Shown here piece after piece: positions 1-5,301 of a stretch of DNA of 5,301 nucleotides. The translations under genes were made by a program, and so were the position numbers. This DNA is from Candidatus Adiutrix sp. GTDB lineage: Bacteria; Desulfobacterota; Desulfarculia; Adiutricales; Adiutricaceae. The notes below the pieces were generated by a model, which was not told the DNA's origin, did not search any database, and saw only the letters and a program-made list of their open reading frames with translations. Every line of letters begins with the position of its first letter. The stretch's first letter is position 1. The stretch is taken from assembly GCA_031285975.1 (NCBI GenBank), contig JAITVE010000332.1:1-5301 (forward strand). The letters are read 5' to 3'.

Positions 1-47
1 GAAAAAGAGCGCAACGAGAGGCTTGGTCGGCAAAAACATACGGCTCT

Positions 48-292
48 GGAAATGGATTCCTGCCTCCGCAGGAATGACGAGGTGGGGGGCAGGTAGAGTG
101 TGCCGACAAGTTGCTCCACTGGCAATGGATACCGGCTACCGCCGGTATGACGAGGTGGGGGTAGGTAGAGTGTGCCGACAAGATACTCTCCTGGAAATGG
201 ATACCGGCCTTCGCCGGTATGACGAGGTGGGGGGACGCAGGGCGGCGGTAACACGAAGAGAAAGGCATAGGCCCCGGCCTTCGCCGGGGTGA
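48..292. repeat. Array of four hairpin-forming intergenic repeat units
   Basis: Three units begin at 48, 121 and 193 with GG(A/C)AATGGAT, and a shorter fourth hairpin lies at 272-289. Each has a perfect inverted repeat with a 4-base loop: ATTCCTGC/GCAGGAAT (56-63/68-75), ATACCGGC/GCCGGTAT (129-136/141-148), the same arms again (201-208/213-220), and CCCCGGC/GCCGGGG (272-278/283-289). Units 1-3 continue with ATGACGAGGTGGGGG. Units 1 and 2 also share an identical 20-mer, AGGTAGAGTGTGCCGACAAG, at 91-110 and 163-182. The arms differ between units 1 and 2 on both sides, so pairing is kept. This resembles the widespread short palindromic repeats with a CCTGCnnnnGCAGG core found between genes in many proteobacteria. 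An open frame through it (23-292, containing WIPASAGMT) is a by-product of the repeat, not a gene. Confidence 0.85.
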
Positions 293-504
293 TGGGGGGG
301 CAAACGAGATTATCCGGCTTTGCTTTGGGGCATATTTTTTCGCAATAACTCCTGATAGTTGATGAAAATGGCCAAATTATTCTGTTGACATACGGCTGGT
401 TGTACGCTATCTGTAATCTTTACTATTTTCGATACAGCACAGATGACTCAGCAACGGGCAGGGCTTTTTTCGGCCCGATATTCGGCGGCATTTTTTGGGG
501 CGGT
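293..504 (+). other. Leader region upstream of the Slam gene
   Basis: These 212 bases are visibly more AT-rich than the flanking DNA, with T6 runs near 334-339 and 491-496. I see no convincing gene, RNA or terminator in them. The Slam reading frame is open back to a TTG at 385, but the residues it would add (MTYGWLYAICNLYYF...) precede a good signal peptide and look like translated leader. The stretch is better read as the promoter and 5' untranslated region of the slam operon. Confidence 0.5.
385..413 (+). promoter_or_regulatory. Candidate sigma-70 promoter of the slam operon
   Basis: A perfect -35 hexamer, TTGACA, lies at 385-390. A weak -10 candidate, TATCTG at 408-413, follows after 17 bases. 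The predicted start point near 420 would give a leader of about 85 bases before ATG 505. The -10 matches consensus at only about three positions, so the -35 carries most of the support. If this promoter is real, a translation start at TTG 385 is excluded. Confidence 0.35.
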
Positions 505-1884
505 ATGGCGGCATTCTCTAACAGCACACGGCGGCTTTGTTTTCTGCTGGCGATGGCTTTCGCCCTGGCCGTGGGTCTGCCGTGCGCCTGGGCCGCCGAG
601 GCTCCGGGGGAAGTGCGCCTCTCCGACGAAGAAGGCCTGGCGTTAGCCGCCACGCTCTACAACCGGGGCGAGCGGGAGGCCGCCGAGCGGGTTTACGGCC
701 TGCTTTTGCAAAGCGGCCAGCCGGAAATAAGCGTGGAGGCCGCCTTCCTGCTGTCACAGATATATGTGAGCCGGGAGGACTACAACCAGGCCATCGCGCT
801 TCTGACCGGCATTCTGAACCGCTTTCCCGGCCTGGCCCGCGTGCGGCTGGAACTGGCCCGCGCCTATTTTTTGAACGAAAATTGGGACGACGCCCGCTTC
901 CACTTCGAGTTGGTGAAGGGCGGGCAGAACATCCCGCCGGGGGTGGCGGCCAATGTCGATATGTTTTTGCGGGAAATCCGGCGTAAAAAGAACTGGTCGC
1001 TGGAAGTGGGCTTCGGCTACGTGCCGGATTCCAACCTCAACCAGGCTTCCGGCATTACCGAGGAATGTATCGACACCTCCATGGGCCTTCTCTGCCGTGC
1101 GGTGGACGGTAAAAAGAGCGGGCACGGGGCGCGGCTGAACGTCACCGGCAATTATTACTGGAAGCTGTCCCAGAATGTCGGCATCCGCAGCACCCTGGGG
1201 CTCTACCTCACCGAATACGGGCGCGGCGAGTACGACGACTACATCCTCTACGCCGCCGGGGGGCCGCGCATTCTATTCGGCAACTCAGAGGCCAGCTTGC
1301 AGGCCACCTTTCAGCGGCGCGTCTACGGCGGTGAAAGTTACGGCGAAAGCCCCGGCCTGCGCTTTGATATGCAGAACGATTTCGGCCGCTTCATCCTGGC
1401 CTCGGGCGCGTCGTTCAGGCAGAACAACTATGCGCGGGAGGCCGTGGACGCGGCGCTCCAGGGGAACGAATACCGGGCCTACCTCATGCCGCGCTTTATT
1501 GTCACGAGCCGCAGCTATGTGCAGGCCGGGCTGGACTATACCCGTGACGAGACCGCTCTCGACCCCTACGGCAGCGACCGCCGCCGTTTCAGCCTCGGCG
1601 GCTATTACTTTTTCAAGCACGGCTTTTCCCTGTTTGTGGAGGGCGGCCTCACCCGCGCCGATTACCACGCGGGCCAATGGTATGTTACGGACGATTACCG
1701 CCTCGACTACACCCGGCGGCAAGACCTCATTAAAGAAGCCACCGTGGAACTGAGCACCAACATCTGGGAAGGCCTGGGGATGCGGCCCACCCTGCAATAC
1801 ACCTACATCCGGCAGGGGTCCAACATCTGGTCGCACGAATACGACCGGCACCGGATAAATCTGCTGACGACTTTTCGCTTTTGA
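505..1884 (+). CDS. Slam-type surface lipoprotein assembly modulator (TPR + DUF560 barrel)
   Basis: A 459-residue outer-membrane protein expected to move partner lipoproteins from the periplasm to the cell surface. Residues 1-30 are a Sec signal peptide (Arg9-Arg10, hydrophobic core, AWA|A cleavage). Residues 43-155 form a helical TPR-like periplasmic domain (repeats LAATLYNRGEREAAERVY, AAFLLSQIYVSREDYNQAI, ARVRLELARAYFLNENWDDA). From about 163 to 459 come amphipathic beta strands, opening WSLEVGFGYVPDSNLN and ending LQYTYIRQGSN...YDRHRINLLTTFRF with the terminal Phe typical of outer-membrane barrels. This order and length match the Slam/DUF560 family, whose barrel is described as 14-stranded. 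ATG 505 was chosen because it places the signal peptide at the N terminus, although its ribosome site (GGGG, 497-500) is weak. It is the first gene of an operon, and its likely cargo gene starts 20 bases after the stop. The mature protein has only two cysteines, 188 and 197. The family is well supported; cargo specificity is inferred. Confidence 0.9.
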   Translation: MAAFSNSTRRLCFLLAMAFALAVGLPCAWAAEAPGEVRLSDEEGLALAATLYNRGEREAAERVYGLLLQSGQPEISVEAAFLLSQIYVSREDYNQAIALLTGILNRFPGLARVRLELARAYFLNENWDDARFHFELVKGGQNIPPGVAANVDMFLREIRRKKNWSLEVGFGYVPDSNLNQASGITEECIDTSMGLLCRAVDGKKSGHGARLNVTGNYYWKLSQNVGIRSTLGLYLTEYGRGEYDDYILYAAGGPRILFGNSEASLQATFQRRVYGGESYGESPGLRFDMQNDFGRFILASGASFRQNNYAREAVDAALQGNEYRAYLMPRFIVTSRSYVQAGLDYTRDETALDPYGSDRRRFSLGGYYFFKHGFSLFVEGGLTRADYHAGQWYVTDDYRLDYTRRQDLIKEATVELSTNIWEGLGMRPTLQYTYIRQGSNIWSHEYDRHRINLLTTFRF

Positions 1885-1994
1885 ATACAACAAGGAGGAT
1901 TTTTATGAAAAAGGTCTTGGTTTTGCTTTCAGCCCTAACCCTGCTGACCGGCTGCGTGAGCGGCGGCGGGGGAAGCGGCAGCGCGGGCGGCGGC
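1883..1994 (+). repeat. Direct repeat copy 1: leader, signal peptide and linker
   Basis: This segment runs from GAATACAACAAGGAGG through the signal peptide to the first Gly-rich codons. It is near-identical to 2834-2949, with a few substitutions, one extra G before the start codon and one extra GGC codon in copy 2. The rest of the two genes has diverged much more. Either this end is under stronger constraint or it has been homogenised by gene conversion. Confidence 0.85.
1892..1898 (+). promoter_or_regulatory. Ribosome binding site of the first lipoprotein
   Basis: AAGGAGG sits 6 bases before ATG 1905. It fixes the start there rather than at the in-frame TTG 1881, which overlaps the Slam stop and would spoil the lipoprotein signal peptide. 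The same 16 bases, GAATACAACAAGGAGG, precede the second lipoprotein. Confidence 0.9.
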
Positions 1995-2825
1995 TCGACC
2001 CAGCCCCCGGTGTTGGGCACGAATGAGGTTTTCAGCGTTGGCGACAAAGTTGTGCCCGTGAAGGAGTTCAGTGATTTCTCGGTCAGCAAAACGGCTGACG
2101 GGCTTGTTCTGACCGGCCAGAATGACGGCGGCCTCACGCGAAGCGTTACCTTTCAGGCCAGCGACTTTGTGGAACAGGGAGATTTCCTCGTCGCCACCAA
2201 GAAGACGAGCGGCAACTACGGCGACACCCCCGGGCATTCCTATAATGCCAACGATGATATCGCCCTGGGCGGCAAGAAACTCGGCCTCAGCCATTCCGAT
2301 TTCGGCATGTGGGACGCTCAGGACAAGCGGAACGACGCTCTCGGCAATTACGCGGGCACATTTTACACAGATACCCCGTTCTATATGGGCGTTGCGGCCA
2401 AACAAGCAAACTTTACTGCGAGTAGCGGCACTCATACGTTTTCCGGCACCACCATAGCTATAGCGCACGGCGCTGGCGGCGATGAGCACCTGACCGGCAC
2501 CGCCGCGCTGAATGTTGACTTTACTGCTGCTGCTGGCCCCCTCGGCGACTCGAATCTGTACCTCCACTTTGCCAACTTCGCCGATTTCGCTATCCCGCTC
2601 AGGATCAGCAATGTTGGCTTCATCAGCCAGGCTTCTGCTGCTTATGGCGATACCATTGTCACCAACCAAACCACCGGCAAGGATTTGACCCACCCCAGCA
2701 GTCATGTCCTCGGGCAGTTTTACGGCGACAGCCCGAACTCCCCCTCGGAAGCCGTGGGCGAATATGAGATCCAAAGCACTGGTGGCGGAACCACCATCAA
2801 CGGCAGCTTCGGGGTCAAGAAATAA
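1905..2825 (+). CDS. Slam-dependent surface lipoprotein, TbpB/HpuA-like barrel (cargo 1)
   Basis: A 306-residue lipoprotein. The signal peptide MKKVLVLLSALTLLTGC ends in a lipobox, LTG|C, with lipidation at Cys17; Val18 at +2 is not the Asp that retains lipoproteins at the inner membrane. A Gly/Ser tether follows (about 19-31). A beta-rich handle region (about 40-137) contains LGLSHSDFGMW at 126-136. From about 150 on, alternating strands form a likely eight-stranded barrel, with FSGTTIAIAHGAGGDEHLTGTAALNVDF and the closing signature GQFYG (270-274)...EAVGEYEIQ...GSFGVKK. This ending matches the barrel domain of TbpB, HpuA and fHbp-type proteins, which Slam exports. Cys17 is the only cysteine. 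The gene follows the Slam gene by 20 bases and precedes its paralogue by 31. No ligand can be read from the sequence; binding of a host protein, haem carrier or metal complex is conjecture. Confidence 0.85.
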   Translation: MKKVLVLLSALTLLTGCVSGGGGSGSAGGGSTQPPVLGTNEVFSVGDKVVPVKEFSDFSVSKTADGLVLTGQNDGGLTRSVTFQASDFVEQGDFLVATKKTSGNYGDTPGHSYNANDDIALGGKKLGLSHSDFGMWDAQDKRNDALGNYAGTFYTDTPFYMGVAAKQANFTASSGTHTFSGTTIAIAHGAGGDEHLTGTAALNVDFTAAAGPLGDSNLYLHFANFADFAIPLRISNVGFISQASAAYGDTIVTNQTTGKDLTHPSSHVLGQFYGDSPNSPSEAVGEYEIQSTGGGTTINGSFGVKK

Positions 2826-2833
2826 GCCTGACA

Positions 2834-2949
2834 GAATACAACAAGGAGGGATTTTTGTGAAAAAGGTACTGGTTTTGCTTTCAGCATTGGCTTTGCTGAC
2901 CGGTTGCGTGAGCGGCGGCGGGGGTAGCGGCGGCAGCGCAGGCGGCGGC
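2834..2949 (+). repeat. Direct repeat copy 2: leader, signal peptide and linker
   Basis: This is the partner of 1883-1994. The first 16 bases (2834-2849) are identical to copy 1, and the signal peptide differs by one residue (Ala12 for Thr12). The two paralogues also share CCTGACA just after their stop codons (2827-2833 and 3872-3878). That places the ends of the duplicated unit close to the gene boundaries. Confidence 0.85.
2843..2849 (+). promoter_or_regulatory. Ribosome binding site fixing a GTG start
   Basis: AAGGAGG lies 7 bases before GTG 2857. It selects this rare start codon over the longer in-frame opening at 2704, which would overlap the previous gene and bury the signal peptide. 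Confidence 0.9.
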
Positions 2950-3870
2950 GGGGGCTCTGCCCCACCCTCGGACGCAATTGTCTGGGAGCCTCACCCTGCG
3001 CCGGGGGGAGCCGGGCAGGGAGCCCCCCTGACAGTTGCGGGGGATGTATTCAGCGTTGGCTCCGCCAGCATGAGTGTGCCAGTGGCTGCTGGAGCGGCCA
3101 GCATCGCCCAGATAGACAAAACGGCTGATGGGCTCAAGATTAACTATCTATCCGAGCGAGAAATCGCGTTCAGCGTTGCCGCAGGCGACTTCAAAGACAA
3201 CGACAATCTGGGCGATTACATCATGGCCGTCAAAGATTCGACCGGGCGTTACGCCACCACCCCTAATATTATATATAAAGCCAGGGATGCCGTGTATCTC
3301 GGCGGCAAAAGGCTTGGCCTCCAGCATTCTGATTTCGGTCTGTGGGCAACGAACGAATACACACGTTATGACTATCAGTCGTCTGATGAAGGTGGGGTGC
3401 TACAAGGCGGAACCGGTTTCGCTATGGGTGATGCAAGCAAAGCCGCCAGCTTTTCCGGAACCGGCACCCAAAATTTCACCGGCAACACCATAGCCCAAGT
3501 GTTCGGCGGTGGGAGTGATATGGTGCATCATGTAACCGGCACCGCCACTATGGCCGTTAACCTTGCAGACCTTGGCAACTCGAATCTGGCTATCAGTTTG
3601 AACCACAGTATGTATAACCCCTTCGCGGCTTTCACTATCCCGGTCGCTATTGACTCAAACGGCGCTATATCCGCAACTGGAAACGCGGTTCTCACCAGCC
3701 AGGGCACCACCTACAAAGACCTGGGCGGCAATTTCAACGCCGATGTTGATGGGCAGTTTTACGGAACGTCGCCAAATGTTCCAACCGAAGCTGCCGGATC
3801 GTACTTTTTACAAAACGATGTCTCAACCCCTACCACCATCACAGGCAGCTTCGGCCTCAAAAAACAATAA
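2857..3870 (+). CDS. Slam-dependent surface lipoprotein, paralogue (cargo 2)
   Basis: A 337-residue lipoprotein starting at GTG, paralogous to the gene before it. The signal peptide MKKVLVLLSALALLTGC gives lipid-modified Cys17, the only cysteine. The Gly/Ser tether is longer and is followed by a Pro-rich insert, SAPPSDAIVWEPHPAPGGAG (about 34-53), absent from cargo 1. Shared blocks are KTADGL (88-93), LGGKRLGLQHSDFGLW (148-163), FTGNTIA...HHVTGTATMAVNL (207-236), GNSNL (240-244), and GQFYG (299-303) with EAAGSY...ITGSFGLKKQ at the end. The architecture is tether, handle and C-terminal beta barrel, as in TbpB/HpuA-like surface lipoproteins. The interior has diverged far more than the signal region, which suggests different ligands or antigenic diversification. 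It lacks its own visible promoter and is probably co-transcribed from upstream. The family call is good; the function is unknown. Confidence 0.85.
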   Translation: MKKVLVLLSALALLTGCVSGGGGSGGSAGGGGGSAPPSDAIVWEPHPAPGGAGQGAPLTVAGDVFSVGSASMSVPVAAGAASIAQIDKTADGLKINYLSEREIAFSVAAGDFKDNDNLGDYIMAVKDSTGRYATTPNIIYKARDAVYLGGKRLGLQHSDFGLWATNEYTRYDYQSSDEGGVLQGGTGFAMGDASKAASFSGTGTQNFTGNTIAQVFGGGSDMVHHVTGTATMAVNLADLGNSNLAISLNHSMYNPFAAFTIPVAIDSNGAISATGNAVLTSQGTTYKDLGGNFNADVDGQFYGTSPNVPTEAAGSYFLQNDVSTPTTITGSFGLKKQ

Positions 3871-3896
3871 TCCTGACAAACCGGCCAACAGCGGAA

Positions 3897-3934
3897 GGCG
3901 GGGGCGTATCCAGTGCTTGCGGATATGCCCCGCC
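3897..3934. terminator. Strong hairpin between convergent operons
   Basis: Bases 3901-3911 (GGGGCGTATCC) pair with 3921-3931 (GGATATGCCCC) as 11 bp including one G-U. Past a bulged G3900, three more pairs (3897-3899 with 3932-3934) extend it. The loop is 9 bases (3912-3920). It starts 27 bases after the second lipoprotein stop and about 80 bases beyond the toxin stop on the other strand. No T-run follows on either strand, so it may be a non-canonical terminator or a 3'-end protecting structure rather than a classical intrinsic terminator. Confidence 0.5.
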
Positions 3935-4016
3935 GCGTTGTGAGGCTAAAAACGGCGGGAGCAAACACGAAGGGGAGAGCCGGGATTACAGGGACGGCTG
4001 GAACATGCCTCAAGGT

Positions 4017-4331
4017 TTATCGGCTGGCGTTCAAAAATTCAAGCAGCTTGTGAATATCGCTTTCTGTCAGCTTGCCGATTGGTGATTTGCTGTCCAGCGC
4101 CGCTATCGGCAAATCCAGCACGGTGTTCGTATCAACATAGGACTGCTTGGCCAGCCCCGCCTGCCGCCAGTCGGCTATCTTGAAATACCTGGCGCGGACG
4201 GACGGGCTTTTGGCCTTGTATTGCGTTGTAATGCAAAAGATGAATACGACCGCCTCCCGCCTTCCGAGAACCAAGACAGGGCGGCTCTTGCCGCCGCTAC
4301 CCCATGAAACATAGGTAATAAAAATATCCAT
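4017..4331 (-). CDS. PemK/MazF-family toxin of a type II toxin-antitoxin pair
   Basis: A 104-residue protein. It opens MDIFITYVSWGSGGKSRPVLVL, matching the short PemK/MazF-like group that has G-x-K-x-RPVLVL near the N terminus. Further family-like blocks are ITTQYKAKS (about 34-42), RYFKIADWRQAGLAKQSYVDT (about 48-68) and IGKLTESDIHKLLEFL near the end. Known members are ribosome-independent or ribosome-associated mRNA endoribonucleases that stop translation; which applies here cannot be told. ATG at 4331-4329 shares one base with the antitoxin stop (TAATG), implying translational coupling. The length is normal and the frame intact, so it is probably functional. It transcribes towards the lipoprotein operon. 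Confidence 0.85.
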   Translation of the reverse strand: MDIFITYVSWGSGGKSRPVLVLGRREAVVFIFCITTQYKAKSPSVRARYFKIADWRQAGLAKQSYVDTNTVLDLPIAALDSKSPIGKLTESDIHKLLEFLNASR

Positions 4332-4630
4332 TACCCATTCACCGCCCAGTCGTACAGGGCCGGGTCTTGGTCTTTATCAACAATGATGCGCCCGTCTCCG
4401 TCCACAAGAACCGCCTTATGCGGAATGTTTTTACGCTGGATGACCTCAAGCGCCCGTTCGCCGTCGCTTTGGACAAGCGCGGGCTGAAAAGGCAAGCGCC
4501 GTTCCGCGATAATCTGCCGAAAAAACATATCAATGGCGGTTGTCTGGTCTATGCCCATACGGCTCAAAAGCTGTGACGCGAGTTCTTTTACGCTGGCGTC
4601 TATCTTCACGTTTACGCTTGCTTTCGTCAT
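4331..4630 (-). CDS. RelB/DinJ-family antitoxin
   Basis: A 99-residue protein. Its N terminus has the ribbon-helix-helix pattern of RelB/DinJ antitoxins: strand SVNVKIDASVK (about 5-15), helix ELASQLLSRMGID, then the hallmark TTAIDMFFRQIIAERRLPF (about 30-48). The remainder (VIQRKNIPHKAVLVDGDGRIIVDKDQDPALYDWAVNG) would be the toxin-binding tail. It is expected to neutralise the adjacent PemK/MazF-like toxin and, with it, repress its own promoter through palindromes just upstream. The start ATG at 4630 is supported by GAGGTG five bases before it on the minus strand. RelB-type antitoxins often partner RelE-fold toxins, so the PemK-like partner is a mixed pairing, though such pairings are known. 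Confidence 0.85.
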   Translation of the reverse strand: MTKASVNVKIDASVKELASQLLSRMGIDQTTAIDMFFRQIIAERRLPFQPALVQSDGERALEVIQRKNIPHKAVLVDGDGRIIVDKDQDPALYDWAVNG

Positions 4631-4647
4631 AGTCTCACCTCAACAAA

Positions 4648-4676
4648 AGCATAGCCCAGAATAACGCTATTGTCAA
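4648..4676 (-). promoter_or_regulatory. Promoter of the toxin-antitoxin operon with operator palindromes
   Basis: On the minus strand, TTGACA (4676-4671), a 17-base spacer and TATGCT (4653-4648) form a strong sigma-70 type promoter, with a start point near 4641 and a leader of only about 10 bases. The spacer is filled by a near-palindrome AATAACGCTATT (4660-4671), and inverted arms ATAGC/GCTAT lie at 4651-4655 and 4666-4670. These are plausible binding sites for the ribbon-helix-helix antitoxin, giving autoregulation. Confidence 0.75.
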
Positions 4677-4719
4677 CAAGCTGGCTGTATTTTCGCTGCC
4701 CCCGCCGCGTTGCGGGCGG

Positions 4720-4749
4720 TTGACAAGGGCGGCGGTTTGCCCGTATGAT
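4720..4749 (+). promoter_or_regulatory. Promoter of the metal ABC permease gene
   Basis: TTGACA (4720-4725), an 18-base spacer and TATGAT (4744-4749) make a near-consensus sigma-70 promoter, divergent from the toxin-antitoxin promoter. The start point would be near 4756, about 36 bases before TTG 4792. A short inverted repeat, GGGC/GCCC (4727-4730 and 4739-4742), lies inside the spacer. I do not recognise a Zur, Fur or MntR box with confidence. Confidence 0.65.
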
Positions 4750-4775
4750 GCTCACGGCTGAAATGTATTGAATAT

Positions 4776-4781
4776 AGAGGA
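4776..4781 (+). promoter_or_regulatory. Ribosome binding site supporting the TTG start of the permease
   Basis: AGAGGA ends 10 bases before TTG 4792. The nearby ATG at 4782 is in another frame whose product is Gly/Arg/Pro-rich shadow sequence. The next in-frame ATG, at 4837, would delete part of the N-terminal helix region. Confidence 0.5.
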
Positions 4782-4791
4782 ATGCCGAACT

Positions 4792-5301
4792 TTGCTGGAA
4801 TCCGCCTACAACCTGCTGGGGCTGCTGTACGAGCCCATGTTTCTCCGCCGGGCGGCCCTGGCTTTGCTGCTGCTCACGCCGGTGAGCGCGGCCGCCGGGG
4901 TGCTGGTGGTCAACCAGCGGCTGGCCTTTTTCGCCGACGCGGTGGGGCATTCCGTGTTCGCCGGGGTGGCCCTGGCCCTGGCCCTGAATTTTCCCGAAAA
5001 GCCGGTGGTGCTGCTCACCGGCGCGGCCATCGGCCTGATTGTGGTGCACCTCTCGCGCCGCAGCCGCCTGGCCGCCGATACGGTCATCGGGCTGGTGTTC
5101 TCCGGGGTGGTGGCCCTGGGGCTGGCCGTGGTCAGCCGCCACCCCAGCGCGGCCAAGGGCCTGTCCCGCTTCTTTTTGGGCAACATCCTCACCCTGGGCG
5201 ACGCGGAAGTGGCGGCCCTGGCCGGGCTGGCCCTGGTGGCGGCCGTCTTTTTGGTGTTTTTTTTCAACCACCTGACCCTGGAATCCCTCTCGCCGCTGTT
5301 G
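4792..5301 (+). CDS. Metal-ion ABC transporter permease, ZnuB/MntB/TroC family (3' end missing)
   Basis: The first 170 codons of an inner-membrane permease, open at the window edge; the family is usually about 260-290 residues, so roughly a third is missing. Hydrophobic segments lie near residues 20-40, 45-66, 71-87, 97-115 and 138-158. Conserved features are QRLAFFADAVGHSVFAGVALA (42-62), with the Asp49/His53 pair of the family's D-x-x-x-H motif, DTVIGLVFSGVVALGL (96-111) and FLGNILTLG (128-136). Such permeases pass Zn, Mn or Fe(II) inward with an ATPase and a periplasmic binding protein, neither of which is in view. Metal specificity cannot be assigned from this part. The start is TTG 4792, preceded in frame by a stop at 4759-4761; ATG 4837 is the alternative. 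Its base composition is visibly more GC-rich than the toxin-antitoxin genes beside it. Confidence 0.85.
   Translation, partial: MLESAYNLLGLLYEPMFLRRAALALLLLTPVSAAAGVLVVNQRLAFFADAVGHSVFAGVALALALNFPEKPVVLLTGAAIGLIVVHLSRRSRLAADTVIGLVFSGVVALGLAVVSRHPSAAKGLSRFFLGNILTLGDAEVAALAGLALVAAVFLVFFFNHLTLESLSPLL

Noticed and set aside
48..220. CRISPR array
   Set aside because: The units are whole 72-73 base repeats with variable hairpin arms, not identical short repeats separated by unique spacers, and no cas gene is present.
23..292. Open frame of 89 codons at the left end
   Set aside because: It is a translation of the hairpin repeats (WIPASAGMT, GYRRYDEV, GLRRYDEV), a known source of false gene calls, with no ribosome site.
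354..372. Possible Fur box near GATAGTTGATGAAAATGGC
   Set aside because: Only about 8 of 19 positions agree with the GATAATGATAATCATTATC consensus and there is no dyad symmetry.
385..504. N-terminal extension of the Slam gene from TTG 385
   Set aside because: It would put 40 residues before a clear signal peptide and overlaps a perfect TTGACA -35 box. ATG 505 fits better.
1285..1893. Long minus-strand open frame opposite the Slam gene
   Set aside because: It is a shadow frame of GC-rich coding DNA with no family features and no ribosome site. The plus frame encodes a coherent barrel.
4627..5271. Minus-strand frame opposite the permease
   Set aside because: It is rich in Gln, His, Gly and Arg with no domain pattern. 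The plus frame gives conserved permease motifs and membrane helices.
4782..5301. ATG 4782 frame upstream of the permease start
   Set aside because: It is open to the window end but out of frame with the permease, gives Gly/Arg/Pro-rich sequence, and lies too close to the AGAGGA site.

Overview
The window reads as chromosomal DNA of a Gram-negative bacterium. It encodes an outer-membrane beta-barrel of the Slam (surface lipoprotein assembly modulator, DUF560) type and two lipoproteins, both of which need an outer membrane. GC-rich codons, strong AAGGAGG ribosome sites and clear sigma-70 style promoters fit a proteobacterium or a Desulfovibrio-like member of the Thermodesulfobacteriota. The taxon is a guess from style, not from a marker gene.

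Layout. Bases 1-300 are non-coding and hold four imperfect hairpin repeat units; the first three are spaced 72-73 bases apart. Bases 301-504 are an AT-richer leader with a candidate promoter. Bases 505-3870 form a three-gene plus-strand operon: a Slam homologue (505-1884), then two tandem paralogous lipoproteins (1905-2825 and 2857-3870) whose ribosome sites, signal peptides and Gly/Ser linkers are near copies of each other. A strong hairpin (3897-3934) closes the operon. On the minus strand, 4630-4017 is a RelB/DinJ-type antitoxin followed by a PemK/MazF-type toxin, with stop and start overlapping by one base and a textbook promoter carrying palindromes. Bases 4681-4791 hold a divergent promoter for a metal-ion ABC transporter permease (ZnuB/MntB/TroC family). 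That gene starts at TTG 4792 and runs off the window.

How the genes work together. Slam proteins move specific lipoproteins, usually encoded next door, across the outer membrane to the cell surface. Both lipoproteins have a lipobox ending at Cys17, a flexible Gly/Ser tether, a central LGL-HSDFG-W motif, and a C-terminal GQFYG...E..G...G.FG.KK signature like the barrel domain of TbpB/HpuA/fHbp-type surface lipoproteins. The most economical reading is a dedicated exporter with two diverged surface cargos of unknown ligand. No TonB-dependent receptor lies in the window, so the usual clue to the ligand is missing. The metal permease next door hints at metal or metallophore uptake, but it has its own promoter and is separated by the toxin-antitoxin pair.
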